The notes under the pieces are model-generated. The model searched no databases. It saw only the letters and a program-made list of their open reading frames with translations, and was not told the DNA's origin. From positions 1-45,128 of the forward strand of contig DATLZA010000107.1 in NCBI GenBank assembly GCA_035574235.1: a stretch of 45,128 bases of DNA, in the 5' to 3' direction. The stretch comes from Planctomycetota bacterium (GTDB lineage: Bacteria > Planctomycetota > MHYJ01 > JACPRB01). Made by a program: the position numbers and the translations under genes. Position 1 is the first letter of the stretch. Every line of letters starts with the position of its first letter. This document shows, piece after piece, positions 8,519 to 16,056 of this stretch.

Positions 8519-9228
8519 GATCCCGCCTCCCGGATCGCCGCCCGCAGGGTCTCCAGCGTCGGCAATCCCTCGATCACGCGTCCCGTCCGGTCTTGGCGCG
8601 CCGGGGCCACGATGAGGGTCGGCGTGCGGCGGACGGCCGGAAGATCCCGCGCGGGCCGCAGGACGATCTCCAAGCGGTCTCCGAATTCCTTCCGGAGCAC
8701 GGGAAGCACTTCGCGTTCCAGCTGATCGCAGTAGCGGCAGTCCGGCTGCGTGAAGACGGTCAGGCGCGTGGTTGCGGCGGGCGCGGATCCGGCGGGGCTG
8801 GACGAGAGCGCCGCGCGCGGCGCGCCGCCCCAGGCGAGAACGGCCAGCACGGACCAGGGCAGAAGGAGCGCCAGGCGCGCGAGATTCTCCCGATCGCAGG
8901 CCACCGAGAGCGCCGCCAGGGCCGCCGAAAGTCCCGCCGCCGAAAAGCAGATCCAGCAGGTCAGGCCGGCGGAGACCAGCTGAGCCACAAGGAGCACATG
9001 CACGCCGAATCCGAAAAGAAGCGCGGCGAAGAGGAAGCGCGTGGGCCCCGCGAAGACGGCGGCGAGGAAAAGCCCCGTGTAGAAGGCGAACCCGACCAGT
9101 CCCAGCGAGAATCCGCCGGCCCGGCAGGCGCCGCACGGGTAGGTCCATTCGAGCGTGGCCGCCGCGCCGGCCACGAGCGCCTGGACCGCCAGGACGGCCA
9201 CGAGCGCCTTCCACGCCCGGCCGTTCAC
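8515..9228 (-). CDS. VKOR-like disulfide oxidase fused to a thioredoxin domain
   Basis: A 237-residue membrane protein that probably makes and passes on disulfide bonds in the periplasm. Residues about 8-135 look like a vitamin K epoxide reductase (VKOR) domain of several transmembrane helices, with a loop pair C32-G-A-C35 and the active-site pair C91-W-I-C94. After a short linker, residues about 154-237 form a thioredoxin fold with FTQPDC-R-Y-C (C164, C167) and the cis-proline region RTPTLIV. Bacterial VKOR-thioredoxin fusions replace DsbB/DsbA. The gene lies between the pilin and traK with GTGA overlaps on both sides, so it is part of the Tra operon; F-type systems usually supply this function through TrbB/DsbC. 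The likely client is the Cys-rich TraU-like protein. Confidence 0.86.
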   Translation of the reverse strand: MNGRAWKALVAVLAVQALVAGAAATLEWTYPCGACRAGGFSLGLVGFAFYTGLFLAAVFAGPTRFLFAALLFGFGVHVLLVAQLVSAGLTCWICFSAAGLSAALAALSVACDRENLARLALLLPWSVLAVLAWGGAPRAALSSSPAGSAPAATTRLTVFTQPDCRYCDQLEREVLPVLRKEFGDRLEIVLRPARDLPAVRRTPTLIVAPARQDRTGRVIEGLPTLETLRAAIREAGS

Positions 9229-9506
9229 AGCGGCACCTGGAAGAGGGACGTCAGGAGCTTCGGGAAAAGGGCCAGCGCCACGGCCGCCAGCGTGCAGATG
9301 GCCGCCATGTCCCACTCGCCGCGCTTGACCCCCTTCCCGATGACGCCGTGCAGGAAACAGTACGCGGCGCAGACCGGAAAGATCCACTTCACGATCACCT
9401 TGAGAATGGAGCCGAAAACGCCGCCGGACGTGTTCGCCAGGTCGTCCGCGGCGGCGGTTCCCGCCGCGCCGAGCAGCGCCGCGGCGGTCCAGAGCGCGAG
9501 CTTCAT
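9225..9506 (-). CDS. VirB2/TraA-like pilin precursor
   Basis: A 93-residue protein with an N-terminal signal peptide (about residues 1-20, ending in AAA) and two hydrophobic helices (about 33-55 and 67-87) separated by a short basic loop (GKGVKRGEW), the layout of TrbC/VirB2/TraA pilins. Such pilins are inserted in the inner membrane and assembled into the conjugative pilus. It is the first gene of the minus arm, with a strong Shine-Dalgarno (AGGAGG) a few bases before the ATG, as expected for an abundant subunit. The next gene overlaps it by 4 bases. Pilins have little sequence conservation, so the call rests on architecture and position. Confidence 0.78.
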   Translation of the reverse strand: MKLALWTAAALLGAAGTAAADDLANTSGGVFGSILKVIVKWIFPVCAAYCFLHGVIGKGVKRGEWDMAAICTLAAVALALFPKLLTSLFQVPL

Positions 9507-9558
9507 GAGGTCCTCCTCTCGAGCCGTCCGTTCCGGCTGTGCGCCGCGGACGCGCCGA

Positions 9559-9584
9559 CTCGACGCCCGAAAATCCGCGTCGAG
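9559..9584. promoter_or_regulatory. Perfect 8-bp inverted repeat between the two Tra operons
   Basis: CTCGACGC (9559-9566) and its exact complement GCGTCGAG (9577-9584) flank a 10-base spacer holding the only A-run in the 116-base divergent region (GAAAAT). Its position between the start codons of the pilin and traL genes suggests an operator controlling both arms. No convincing -35/-10 pair was found for either arm. A transcribed hairpin is the alternative. Confidence 0.45.
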
Positions 9585-9622
9585 CCGGAAGGCGGTCCGC
9601 GCACCTGCCCCGTGGAGGCCGC

Positions 9623-9985
9623 ATGAGTTTCCGAAAGCCGTGCCCGCGGACGCTCGACCGGCCGATCGTCCTTTTCGGCCTGGAACCGGACGAGTTCGTG
9701 GCCGTGGGGCTCGGCGCGGGAGCGATCCTCTTCCTGTGGGACGGCGTGCCGGCGGTTCTGGCCGGGGCGGTCCTCTGGGTGGGTCTTGCCCGGATCAAGG
9801 CGGGAAAACCCCCCGGGCATCTCTATGAGCTTCTCTATCGATCCGGCCTGCTCGGCCGGATGCCGGGATTCCTGCGCGCTCCCCATCTGGTGCCGCGCCG
9901 GGTCCGCGCGCTCGATCCTTTTCCGGGAGCCGACGATGCCGCCGCCCGAGAGTACTGGTTCGACCGTCCCCTGCTGGATCCGTGA
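9623..9985 (+). CDS. traL: TraL/VirB3-like inner-membrane protein
   Basis: A 120-residue protein resembling TraL: a short polar start (MSFRKPCPRTLDRPIVLFGLE), a hydrophobic hairpin (about residues 25-55), then a basic segment (ARIKAGKPPGHLYELLYRSGLLGR) that matches the conserved TraL pattern in which the chain returns to the cytoplasm. TraL/VirB3 works with the TraC/VirB4 ATPase during pilus assembly. The ATG at 9623 is chosen over an upstream in-frame start because the TraL similarity begins there. It is the first gene of the plus arm; the next start follows only a few bases after its stop. Confidence 0.85.
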   Translation: MSFRKPCPRTLDRPIVLFGLEPDEFVAVGLGAGAILFLWDGVPAVLAGAVLWVGLARIKAGKPPGHLYELLYRSGLLGRMPGFLRAPHLVPRRVRALDPFPGADDAAAREYWFDRPLLDP

Positions 9986-9989
9986 GGAG

Positions 9990-10121
9990 GTGGACCGATG
10001 GAAGCGCCGGTGGCCCGCGGCGATTCTGGCGGCCGCTCTGGCGGCGCAGGCGCTGGCGTTGGCCGCGCTCTGGGCCGCTTTGGGCTCGGCGCCGCCGCCG
10101 GTCTTCTACGGCCTCCCGTGA
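9990..10121 (+). CDS. Small 43-residue single-pass membrane peptide between traL and traE
   Basis: A GTG-started frame of 43 codons begins 4 bases after the traL stop. The peptide has a basic amphipathic start (VDRWKRRW) and a long Ala/Leu-rich helix (residues about 9-30). Third codon positions are almost all G or C, as in neighbouring genes, whereas the competing frame starting with ATG at 9998 has many T-ending codons and gives a Gly/Arg-rich sequence unlike a protein. Its stop overlaps the traE GTG (GTGA), matching the coupling pattern of the locus. Its own Shine-Dalgarno is poorly placed for the GTG, so the start is uncertain. Function is unknown. Confidence 0.5.
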   Translation: MDRWKRRWPAAILAAALAAQALALAALWAALGSAPPPVFYGLP

Positions 10122-10624
10122 TCGTCGGAACGCTTCTCGTTTCCAACCTTCTTCTGGCGGCCGGACTGACGGCGCGGGCGCTCGCCCCCCGCCCGGTCCG
10201 GATCGTCCCGTCGGCGCGCGCCGAGGCGACGCTGTTCCCCGGCGTCGTTCCCCAGGAAGCGCTCCGGGAATTCGCTCTCCGGTATGTCCTTCACTTCGAC
10301 AACTACACGCCGGCCACGATCGAGGAGACGACGCGCACCCTCCGGAAGATGATCGCCGCCCGCTCCTGGAGCGGCGCCGCCGAAGCGCTCGAAAAGCGCC
10401 GCCAGGTGGCGCTCGAGGGGCGCATGTCGTCCCAGGTCCTGCCGCTGCGGGTGCAGGCGGAGGGATCGCGCGTCACGGTCGAAGCGATCCGGCGGACGTT
10501 CATCTCCGACCGGCTTTCGCGCGAAGCGCGCGTGCGCTACGAAGTGACGCTCGAACCGCAACCGCCGACGGACGCGAATCCGTTCGGACTCGGCGTCGTG
10601 GCGCAGGAGATCCATGAGCTTTAG
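10118..10624 (+). CDS. traE: TraE-like (VirB8-type) T4SS protein
   Basis: A 168-residue protein with an N-terminal membrane helix (VIVGTLLVSNLLLAAGL), then a periplasmic domain containing the TraE-like stretch FALRYVLHFDNYTPATIEETTRTLRKMI. TraE is a VirB8-type assembly factor of F-type systems (F TraE is 188 residues). The GTG at 10118 is chosen because it overlaps the preceding small gene as GTGA and the membrane helix begins there. A longer version from ATG 9998, which has an excellent AGGAGG 7 bases upstream, would add 40 Gly/Arg-rich residues with atypical codon use; that Shine-Dalgarno may instead serve the small membrane gene. The stop overlaps the next start by 11 bases. Confidence 0.78.
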   Translation: MIVGTLLVSNLLLAAGLTARALAPRPVRIVPSARAEATLFPGVVPQEALREFALRYVLHFDNYTPATIEETTRTLRKMIAARSWSGAAEALEKRRQVALEGRMSSQVLPLRVQAEGSRVTVEAIRRTFISDRLSREARVRYEVTLEPQPPTDANPFGLGVVAQEIHEL

Positions 10625-11093
10625 ACGCTTCGTTCCCTCGATTCTCGCCGCCGCGGCGGCGGTGGCGGCCGCGCGCGGAGAGTCCGTATGCCGTCACGGG
10701 ACAACCGGAGCGACCCGTCCCGTGTCGCTCGCGGCGGTGGCCCGGGCGCAGGAGGAAGTGACCCGAAAGCTTTCCGAGGCGTTCGGCGACGTGGGAAAGC
10801 TCGATCCGGCGGCGCCCTTCGATTCGGGCCTGCCGGCCTGCGCGGGACGGCGCGAGCGTCGCGCGGCGGTCCGGATGCCCCCGGAGCTCGTGGGGCGGAC
10901 GTTCGCCTTCGCTCCCGAGGGGCGTTTTCCGGCGGCCGACGTCCGGGTGGCGACCTCCTGCCGGCGGCTGATGGACGCGGAGGCGGACGCGCTGGCGGAC
11001 CCGGAGCTTGCGGGTCGGTTGGGCGTCCGGTGCACGCCCACGTGGGTGAGGGTGCGATCGGAGGAAGAGCTTGAGCTGGTGGAAGATCCTTAG
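10614..11093 (+). CDS. TraW/TrbC-like periplasmic conjugation protein
   Basis: A 159-residue exported protein with a signal peptide (about residues 1-22) and a Cys just after it. The C-terminal part (ADPELAGRLGVRCTPTWVRV) resembles the thioredoxin-like end of TraW and F-type TrbC, where a segment meaning 'the chain adopts the right form' ends in CTPT or VPT followed by a beta strand. These proteins act in pilus assembly together with TraU, whose homologue is the next gene. A Shine-Dalgarno (CAGGAG) precedes the ATG at 10614, which lies inside the end of traE. It could not be decided by eye whether TraW or TrbC is closer. Confidence 0.62.
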   Translation: MSFRRFVPSILAAAAAVAAARGESVCRHGTTGATRPVSLAAVARAQEEVTRKLSEAFGDVGKLDPAAPFDSGLPACAGRRERRAAVRMPPELVGRTFAFAPEGRFPAADVRVATSCRRLMDAEADALADPELAGRLGVRCTPTWVRVRSEEELELVEDP

Positions 11094-11895
11094 CGCGGCG
11101 GCGCTTCTGGGGCTTCAGGACCGCCTGCCGTACGAAGGTACGCTCACGGCGGCGACGCTCATTCCGAGGATGGACGTGACGTGCCTTCTTCGGACCTGGA
11201 AGATCAAGGGCATCCTGGTCTGTCCGTGGAGGGGGGACCGGTACGCGTGCCTCTGGGTGGAGAACGCGTATCCGTGCGGGATTCTCGAGGTGGTGCGGCA
11301 GCCGTTCCGGAGCCATCTTGCGGAATTTCCGAGACTCCCGGGGCGGATCGGATCGTCCGGCCATCGGGAAGGGAACCTGCAGTTCGCGGAAGGACGCGTC
11401 CTCACGTTCGTTCCGCCGCTCGTGCAGAATCTCGAAATCCCGATCGCCGCGCCGCGAAGCCGGTATCAGCTGAACTACGTCTCGGAGCTGGACGCCTTCG
11501 GGTGGAGGACGGGGCTCCTGGACCTTCTTTTCGCGCGGCCGGGCGACTGCATGGGAAACTGGGGCTGCGCGGTACCGCGCTCGGGGTTCGTGCTTCAGCA
11601 GAGCGAAGTCCTGGCGGCCCACCTTCAGGCGATCCGGGCTGGGAGGGTGGCGGCGCGGCCCTGGGGCCGCGTGGTGATCTATCCCTACGCGTACGAGCCG
11701 CGGCTGGGGCACTTCGTCCAGATGGCGGCGCCGGCCGTCAAGGCGTGCGTTTCCATCGGGCATCCCGATCTGGCGGCGCTGGAGCGGGGGTCCGGTTCCC
11801 GTCCCGGCGCGTATCTTTTCGTTCATTGGGGTCTTTTCGAAGCGTGCCGGCGGTGCCTGCCCGTGCGCTTCCTGCCCCCGAGGCCGCCGCGGTGA
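11071..11895 (+). CDS. traU: TraU-like Cys-rich periplasmic protein
   Basis: A 274-residue exported protein resembling F TraU (330 residues), which is needed for DNA transfer and is rich in disulfide bonds. About ten cysteines are spread over the chain, including pairs near DVTCLL, ILVCPW, GDCMGNWGC and EACRRC. The C-terminal pattern YEPRLGHFVQMAAPAVKACVSIG, followed by FVHWGLFEACRRC, matches the conserved end of the family. The start is a TTG (11071), supported by GGAGGAAGAGC directly upstream, and lies 23 bases inside the previous gene. The many cysteines make it a likely client of the VKOR-thioredoxin fusion encoded in the other arm. Confidence 0.82.
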   Translation: MSWWKILSAAALLGLQDRLPYEGTLTAATLIPRMDVTCLLRTWKIKGILVCPWRGDRYACLWVENAYPCGILEVVRQPFRSHLAEFPRLPGRIGSSGHREGNLQFAEGRVLTFVPPLVQNLEIPIAAPRSRYQLNYVSELDAFGWRTGLLDLLFARPGDCMGNWGCAVPRSGFVLQQSEVLAAHLQAIRAGRVAARPWGRVVIYPYAYEPRLGHFVQMAAPAVKACVSIGHPDLAALERGSGSRPGAYLFVHWGLFEACRRCLPVRFLPPRPPR

Positions 11896-13346
11896 GGTGG
11901 TGGGACGCTCGGGCGCGGGCGCACGCGGCGCTCCTGAGCGCCCATGCGGCCGCGGTGGGGGCGACGGCCGACGACGGGCCGCTGCGCTGGGGGGCCTGGT
12001 CGGGCGCGGCGCTCCTGGCCGGACTCGTCCTTCGACCGCCGGGAGGAGTCCGCGCGGGGAGCGATCCCTTGCTCCTCGGGGAGATCCCCTGTCGGTCCGA
12101 AGGTTTTCTCGTCGGCCGTGGGTACGAATGGACTTCCGCCGCCGCGCAGGAGGCGCTGGAGCAGGGCCGTGCGGCGCCGCGTCCGGAGGGGGATCTGGTT
12201 CTCCCCGCGTCCCTCTTCGAACAGCACGTTCTCATCCTCGGAACGACCGGAACCGGGAAGACGCGGCTTCTCGAACTTCTGGCGCTTCAGGCCGTGGCGC
12301 GCGGCGAGACGACGGTGGTGATCGATCCGAAGGGCGATGACGGCCTCGAAACGCGCATCCGTCGGGCGGCCGGGGACCGCTTTCGTCTTTTTTCCCTGCC
12401 GCACCCGCGGCGGAGCGTGCGGTACAACCCCATCGGCCGCTATCGGGACGTGCGCGAGGTGGCGGACCGGATCGCGGCGCTCCTGCCCTCCTCCGGGGAC
12501 GCGCTTCCCTTCCGGAATTTCGGCTGGGAGATCGTCCACACCGCGGCGCGCGAAATGCACGGGCGGACGCCCATGACGCTGCGGAATCTCAAGCGCGCGG
12601 CGATCGACCGGCCCGTGGGGCCTCTGGCGGCGCGCCCGCGGGAGCATTACCTCAAGACGGCCAGCGCGCTGATTCCCGTCCTTTCGAAGCTCGCGACGGA
12701 TCAGCTTTCGCCCGAGGACGGCGGGCTCACGTGGGAAGCCGCCGACGAGGGCCGCTGGGCGGTCTATTTCTCGCTTGGGAGCCTCCTCGGATACGAGACG
12801 GCCTCGGCGGTGGCGAAGATGGCGCTTCTGGATCTTCAGTCCTACGTGGGGGGCCGGTACGCCTATGCGAAAGGGCGGACTCCGATGTGGCTTTTCGTGG
12901 ACGAACTCGGGGACGTGGCGACGCCGGAGCTCGTGAACCTTCTTAATAAAAGCCGGGGCGCGGGGCTGCGCGTCGTGGCCTGCGGCCAGACGGCGGCGGA
13001 TCTCGAAGCGGCGCTCGGAAGCCGGGCGCGGGCGCTGCAGGCGCTGGGGAACGCGAACACGGTCTTCCAGTTCCGGGCCCAGAGCGCGCCCGACGCGGAG
13101 GTCTTCGCGCGGATGGCGGGCGAGAGGCTTCTTCGCACCCGATCCGAAGGGGCGGCGTACGAACCGGCGCTTCTCGGATCGGGGTTCCGGACGGTGGACG
13201 ACTTCCGCGCGCGGTTCTCGGAATCGTTCGAGTGGCGGGACCGGCCGCTTGTGCCGCCCGCGGCGCTCGTGGAGCTTCCGCGATTCCACTACTTCGCGCG
13301 CTGGGAGGGCCGGGTGTACCGGGGGCGCACGGCGCTCGTGTCATGA
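11892..13346 (+). CDS. traD: TraD/VirD4-type coupling protein ATPase
   Basis: A 484-residue FtsK-like ATPase of the type IV coupling protein family, which brings substrate to the secretion channel. Walker A is GTTGTGKT (residues 117-124), next comes VIDPKGDDGLE, Walker B is FVDELGDV around Asp337, and a VVACGQTAADLEAALG segment with the typical coupling-protein glutamine motif follows. The GTG start overlaps the traU stop (GTGA). It is shorter than F TraD (717 residues) and has at most a weak N-terminal hydrophobic segment (about residues 30-48), so the usual two-helix anchor may be reduced. A coupling protein implies that a substrate, DNA or protein, is handed to this machine even though no relaxase is visible. 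Confidence 0.88.
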   Translation: MRWWDARARAHAALLSAHAAAVGATADDGPLRWGAWSGAALLAGLVLRPPGGVRAGSDPLLLGEIPCRSEGFLVGRGYEWTSAAAQEALEQGRAAPRPEGDLVLPASLFEQHVLILGTTGTGKTRLLELLALQAVARGETTVVIDPKGDDGLETRIRRAAGDRFRLFSLPHPRRSVRYNPIGRYRDVREVADRIAALLPSSGDALPFRNFGWEIVHTAAREMHGRTPMTLRNLKRAAIDRPVGPLAARPREHYLKTASALIPVLSKLATDQLSPEDGGLTWEAADEGRWAVYFSLGSLLGYETASAVAKMALLDLQSYVGGRYAYAKGRTPMWLFVDELGDVATPELVNLLNKSRGAGLRVVACGQTAADLEAALGSRARALQALGNANTVFQFRAQSAPDAEVFARMAGERLLRTRSEGAAYEPALLGSGFRTVDDFRARFSESFEWRDRPLVPPAALVELPRFHYFARWEGRVYRGRTALVS

Positions 13347-13696
13347 TCTGGATCCCGTGGATCGCGGCGGCGGTGGGAGCCGGGTGGCTTTTCGGACGCG
13401 GAGACGCGGCGGAGAACTTCCGGCGGCTGGAGGAATCCGCGCTTCGGGAGGGACTTCTCGCCCTCCTCGGGGTGACGGGGGGCATGTGCCTTCGCGACCG
13501 CGTGCGGCTGGGAAGAACGTACGCCTCGCCGACGGCGGCTTATGTCGGGAAAGCGCTCTTCATGGCCGCGCTCGGAGGGGCGGCGGCGTACGCGTTCTCG
13601 CCGGTCGCCTGGCCGGCGCGCGTCCTGGACGCCCTGGCGGCCGCGGCGGCGCTGGGGTCGGCGCTCTGGCTGGGCAACCTCCCGCGGAGACTCTGA
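13343..13696 (+). CDS. Small membrane protein at end of Tra operon
   Basis: A 117-residue protein of unknown family with an N-terminal hydrophobic segment (MIWIPWIAAAVGAGWLFG), a soluble stretch with one Cys (MCLRDRVRLGRTY, about residues 50-62) and two further hydrophobic segments (about 70-85 and 90-108). The ATG overlaps the TraD-like stop (ATGA), so it belongs to the plus arm and could be a membrane partner for the coupling protein, whose own anchor looks reduced. That role is inference from position only. The glycosyltransferase gene downstream is separated by 55 bases. Confidence 0.72.
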   Translation: MIWIPWIAAAVGAGWLFGRGDAAENFRRLEESALREGLLALLGVTGGMCLRDRVRLGRTYASPTAAYVGKALFMAALGGAAAYAFSPVAWPARVLDALAAAAALGSALWLGNLPRRL

Positions 13697-13751
13697 AGCG
13701 GAAACGCGCCTTCGGCTTGCATCCCCCGCCCCGGCGGTGTTTCATAGCGCC

Positions 13752-14720
13752 GTGCGCGTGCTCATCCTCAGCCATCCCGTCGATACGCCCAGCACGAAGT
13801 ACCGCGTGCTGCAGCTTCTTCCCTTCTTCCAGAAGGACGGAATCGAGGTGGAGCGCCACGACATCCCGTCCGGCATCGCCGCCCGGTGGAAGCTCTTCCG
13901 GAAGGCCCGGGGGTTCGACGTGGTGATTCACCAGAAGCGTCTCCTGCCCGCCTGGCAGTTCCGGATGCTCCGCCGGCGCGCCCGGGCGCTTGTCTACGAC
14001 TTCGACGACCCCATGATCTACAGCCGCCGCGGGGACCGCGTGGAGCTCTCCGCCACGCGGGTGGCGCGCTTCCGGGAAATCCTGAGGCTGGCCGACGCCG
14101 TCGTCGTCAACCACGCGGGAACCGAGGCGCTCGCGCGGGAGCACGGCGCCTCGCGCGTCCATGTGGTGCCCACCTCGGTGCTTCTCGAGCGGTGGCGGAT
14201 GAAGGACTCGTGGAAGGCCGAGCGTCTCACGCTCGGCTGGGTGGGCTCCCCGGCCAATCTTCCCAACCTGCGCGAGATCGCCCCGGCGCTGCGCGGATAC
14301 CGCCTCAAGCTCGTCAGCGACGAGCCTCTGGAGCTTCCGGGCGTGCAGGTGGAATTCGTCCGCTGGGACTACGCGACCGAGCCCGACCACGTGCGTTCCT
14401 TCGACGTGGCCCTGGCGCCGCTTCCCGACGATCCCTGGAGCCGCGCGAAGATGCCCTTCAAGATCCTCTACTACTTCGCCGCGGGCGTGCCCGTCGTCGC
14501 CTCCCGGCGCGGCGCCGTGGAGACGGTCATCCGCGACGGCGAAAACGGGCTTCTGGCCGGCGACTGGCGCGCCCGGATCGAGGAGCTCGGCGACCCGACC
14601 CTGCGCGAACGGCTGGGCCGGGCGGGCCGCCGGACGGTGGAGGCCGAATACACCGCCGAGGCCGCCTACGGCCGGCTCCGGGCCGTCCTCCGGTCGCTCG
14701 TTCCGCGCCCGCCGGGGTGA
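13752..14720 (+). CDS. Glycosyltransferase, GT4-like
   Basis: A 322-residue glycosyltransferase of the GT-B fold. It starts VRVLILSHPVDTPSTKYRVLQLL, the usual first strand and loop, and has a C-terminal nucleotide-sugar half with MPFKILYYFAAGVPVVASRRGAVETVI, in which the E/K-rich donor-site region of GT4 enzymes appears as KILYYFAAGVPVV. It likely adds a sugar to a surface polysaccharide and may use the dideoxy sugar made by the facing rfb operon. The GTG at 13752 is chosen because homology begins at RVLIL; a second GTG two codons on is possible. It runs toward rfbH, with 31 bases between the two stop codons. Confidence 0.86.
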   Translation: MRVLILSHPVDTPSTKYRVLQLLPFFQKDGIEVERHDIPSGIAARWKLFRKARGFDVVIHQKRLLPAWQFRMLRRRARALVYDFDDPMIYSRRGDRVELSATRVARFREILRLADAVVVNHAGTEALAREHGASRVHVVPTSVLLERWRMKDSWKAERLTLGWVGSPANLPNLREIAPALRGYRLKLVSDEPLELPGVQVEFVRWDYATEPDHVRSFDVALAPLPDDPWSRAKMPFKILYYFAAGVPVVASRRGAVETVIRDGENGLLAGDWRARIEELGDPTLRERLGRAGRRTVEAEYTAEAAYGRLRAVLRSLVPRPPG

Positions 14721-14751
14721 CCGCCGGGCGCCTGCGGACGAACGAGGGCGG

Positions 14752-16056
14752 CTACCCCCGCGCCCGCCCGCGGGCGAAGGCGTGGAATTGGTCGACCACG
14801 TAGTCGATCATCGCGTCCGTCAGGCCCGGGTAGACGCCCACGAAGAACGTGTTCGTCATCACGAGGTCGCTCCGGGCCAGATCGCCCACCACCCGGCGGC
14901 GGATCTTCGTGTAGGCCGGCTGGCGGATGAGGTTCCCCGCGAAAATCATCCGGGTCTCGATCTTCCGGGACTCGAGGTGCGCCACGAGCTCCTGCCGGGT
15001 GAAGGGCGCGCCGGGGCGGACCGTCACCGGAAAGGCGAACCAGGAGACGTCCGCCCGCGGGTCCCAGCGCGGAAGGATGAGGTCCGGAAGGTCCCGCAGT
15101 CCGTCGTAGAGCCGCCGGAAGTTCGCCTGCCGCCGGGCGATGAAGGACGGCAGCTTCTCGAGCTGCGCCAGCCCCACCGCCGCCTGAAGGTCGGTCGGTT
15201 TGAGGTTGTAGCCGATGTTCGAGTAGATGTACTTGTGGTCGTAGCCCCGGGGGAGGTCCCCCAGTTGCCAGTCGAAGCGCTTGTTGCAGGTGTTGGACAC
15301 GCCCGGCGCGCACCAGCAGTCCCGCCCCCAGTCCCGGACGGACCGCGCCACGCGCGCGTGAAGCGCCCGGGAGGTCACGACCGCCCCGCCCTCGCCCATC
15401 GTGATGTGATGCGCCGGATAAAAGCTCACCGTGGCGTAGTCCCCGAACGTCCCCACGGGCTTCCCGTTCCAGCGGCTTCCGAGGGCGTCGCAGCAGTCCT
15501 CCACGAGGTACATCCCGTGGCGCCGGCAGAGCGCCGCCACGCGATCGAGATCGAACACGTTCCCGAGCGTATGGGGCAGGACCACCGCCCGCGTCCGGGG
15601 CGACACGGCCGCCTCGACCTGGTCGAGATCGGCGTTGTAGGTCCCGATCTCGCAATCGACGAAAACCGGCACCAGGCCGTTCTGGACGATCGGCGCGAGC
15701 GTCGTCGGAAAGGTCACCGCGGGCGTGATGACCTCGTCCCCGGGACGCAGGGGATTCTCGAGCATCTCCGACGTCAGCGACGTCAGCGCCACCAGGTTCG
15801 CCGAGGATCCCGAGTTGACGAGGATGACGTCCCGCACCCCCAGGAAGGCTTTGAGGCGCTCTTCGAACCGGTCCCCGAACGGCCCGAGCGTGAGCCAGCA
15901 CTCGAGCGCGGCCTCGACGAGAAGCGCCCGCTCCTCCTCCCCCACGACGCGTCCCGCGTAGGGCACCTTGTCCACGCCCGGCCGCCACGGCGCGGGGGCC
16001 TCCGCGCGCGCGTAGCGCCGCACGAGCTCAAGAATTTCCTTCCGGAGAGCGTCCAT
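14752..16056 (-). CDS. rfbH: CDP-6-deoxy-D-xylo-4-hexulose-3-dehydrase (E1)
   Basis: A 434-residue PLP enzyme that removes the C3 hydroxyl of CDP-4-keto-6-deoxyglucose, the key step to CDP-3,6-dideoxyhexoses. Unlike ordinary aminotransferases it has His in place of the PLP lysine ([13 protein letters not shown]). It has the exact iron-sulfur spacing of E1, C-X57-C-X1-C-X7-C, from the second Cys of EDCCDAL to CWC and then NTC. It is the last gene of the rfb operon and overlaps the reductase gene by 29 bases. No Shine-Dalgarno is seen; a TAGCAT lies 9 bases before the ATG (16066-16071), which may give an internal leaderless transcript. Confidence 0.95.
   Translation of the reverse strand: MDALRKEILELVRRYARAEAPAPWRPGVDKVPYAGRVVGEEERALLVEAALECWLTLGPFGDRFEERLKAFLGVRDVILVNSGSSANLVALTSLTSEMLENPLRPGDEVITPAVTFPTTLAPIVQNGLVPVFVDCEIGTYNADLDQVEAAVSPRTRAVVLPHTLGNVFDLDRVAALCRRHGMYLVEDCCDALGSRWNGKPVGTFGDYATVSFYPAHHITMGEGGAVVTSRALHARVARSVRDWGRDCWCAPGVSNTCNKRFDWQLGDLPRGYDHKYIYSNIGYNLKPTDLQAAVGLAQLEKLPSFIARRQANFRRLYDGLRDLPDLILPRWDPRADVSWFAFPVTVRPGAPFTRQELVAHLESRKIETRMIFAGNLIRQPAYTKIRRRVVGDLARSDLVMTNTFFVGVYPGLTDAMIDYVVDQFHAFARGRARG

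Noticed and set aside
2829-13696. Recently acquired conjugative element
   Set aside because: No integrase, direct repeats, tRNA border, relaxase or composition shift was seen; a distant origin remains possible.
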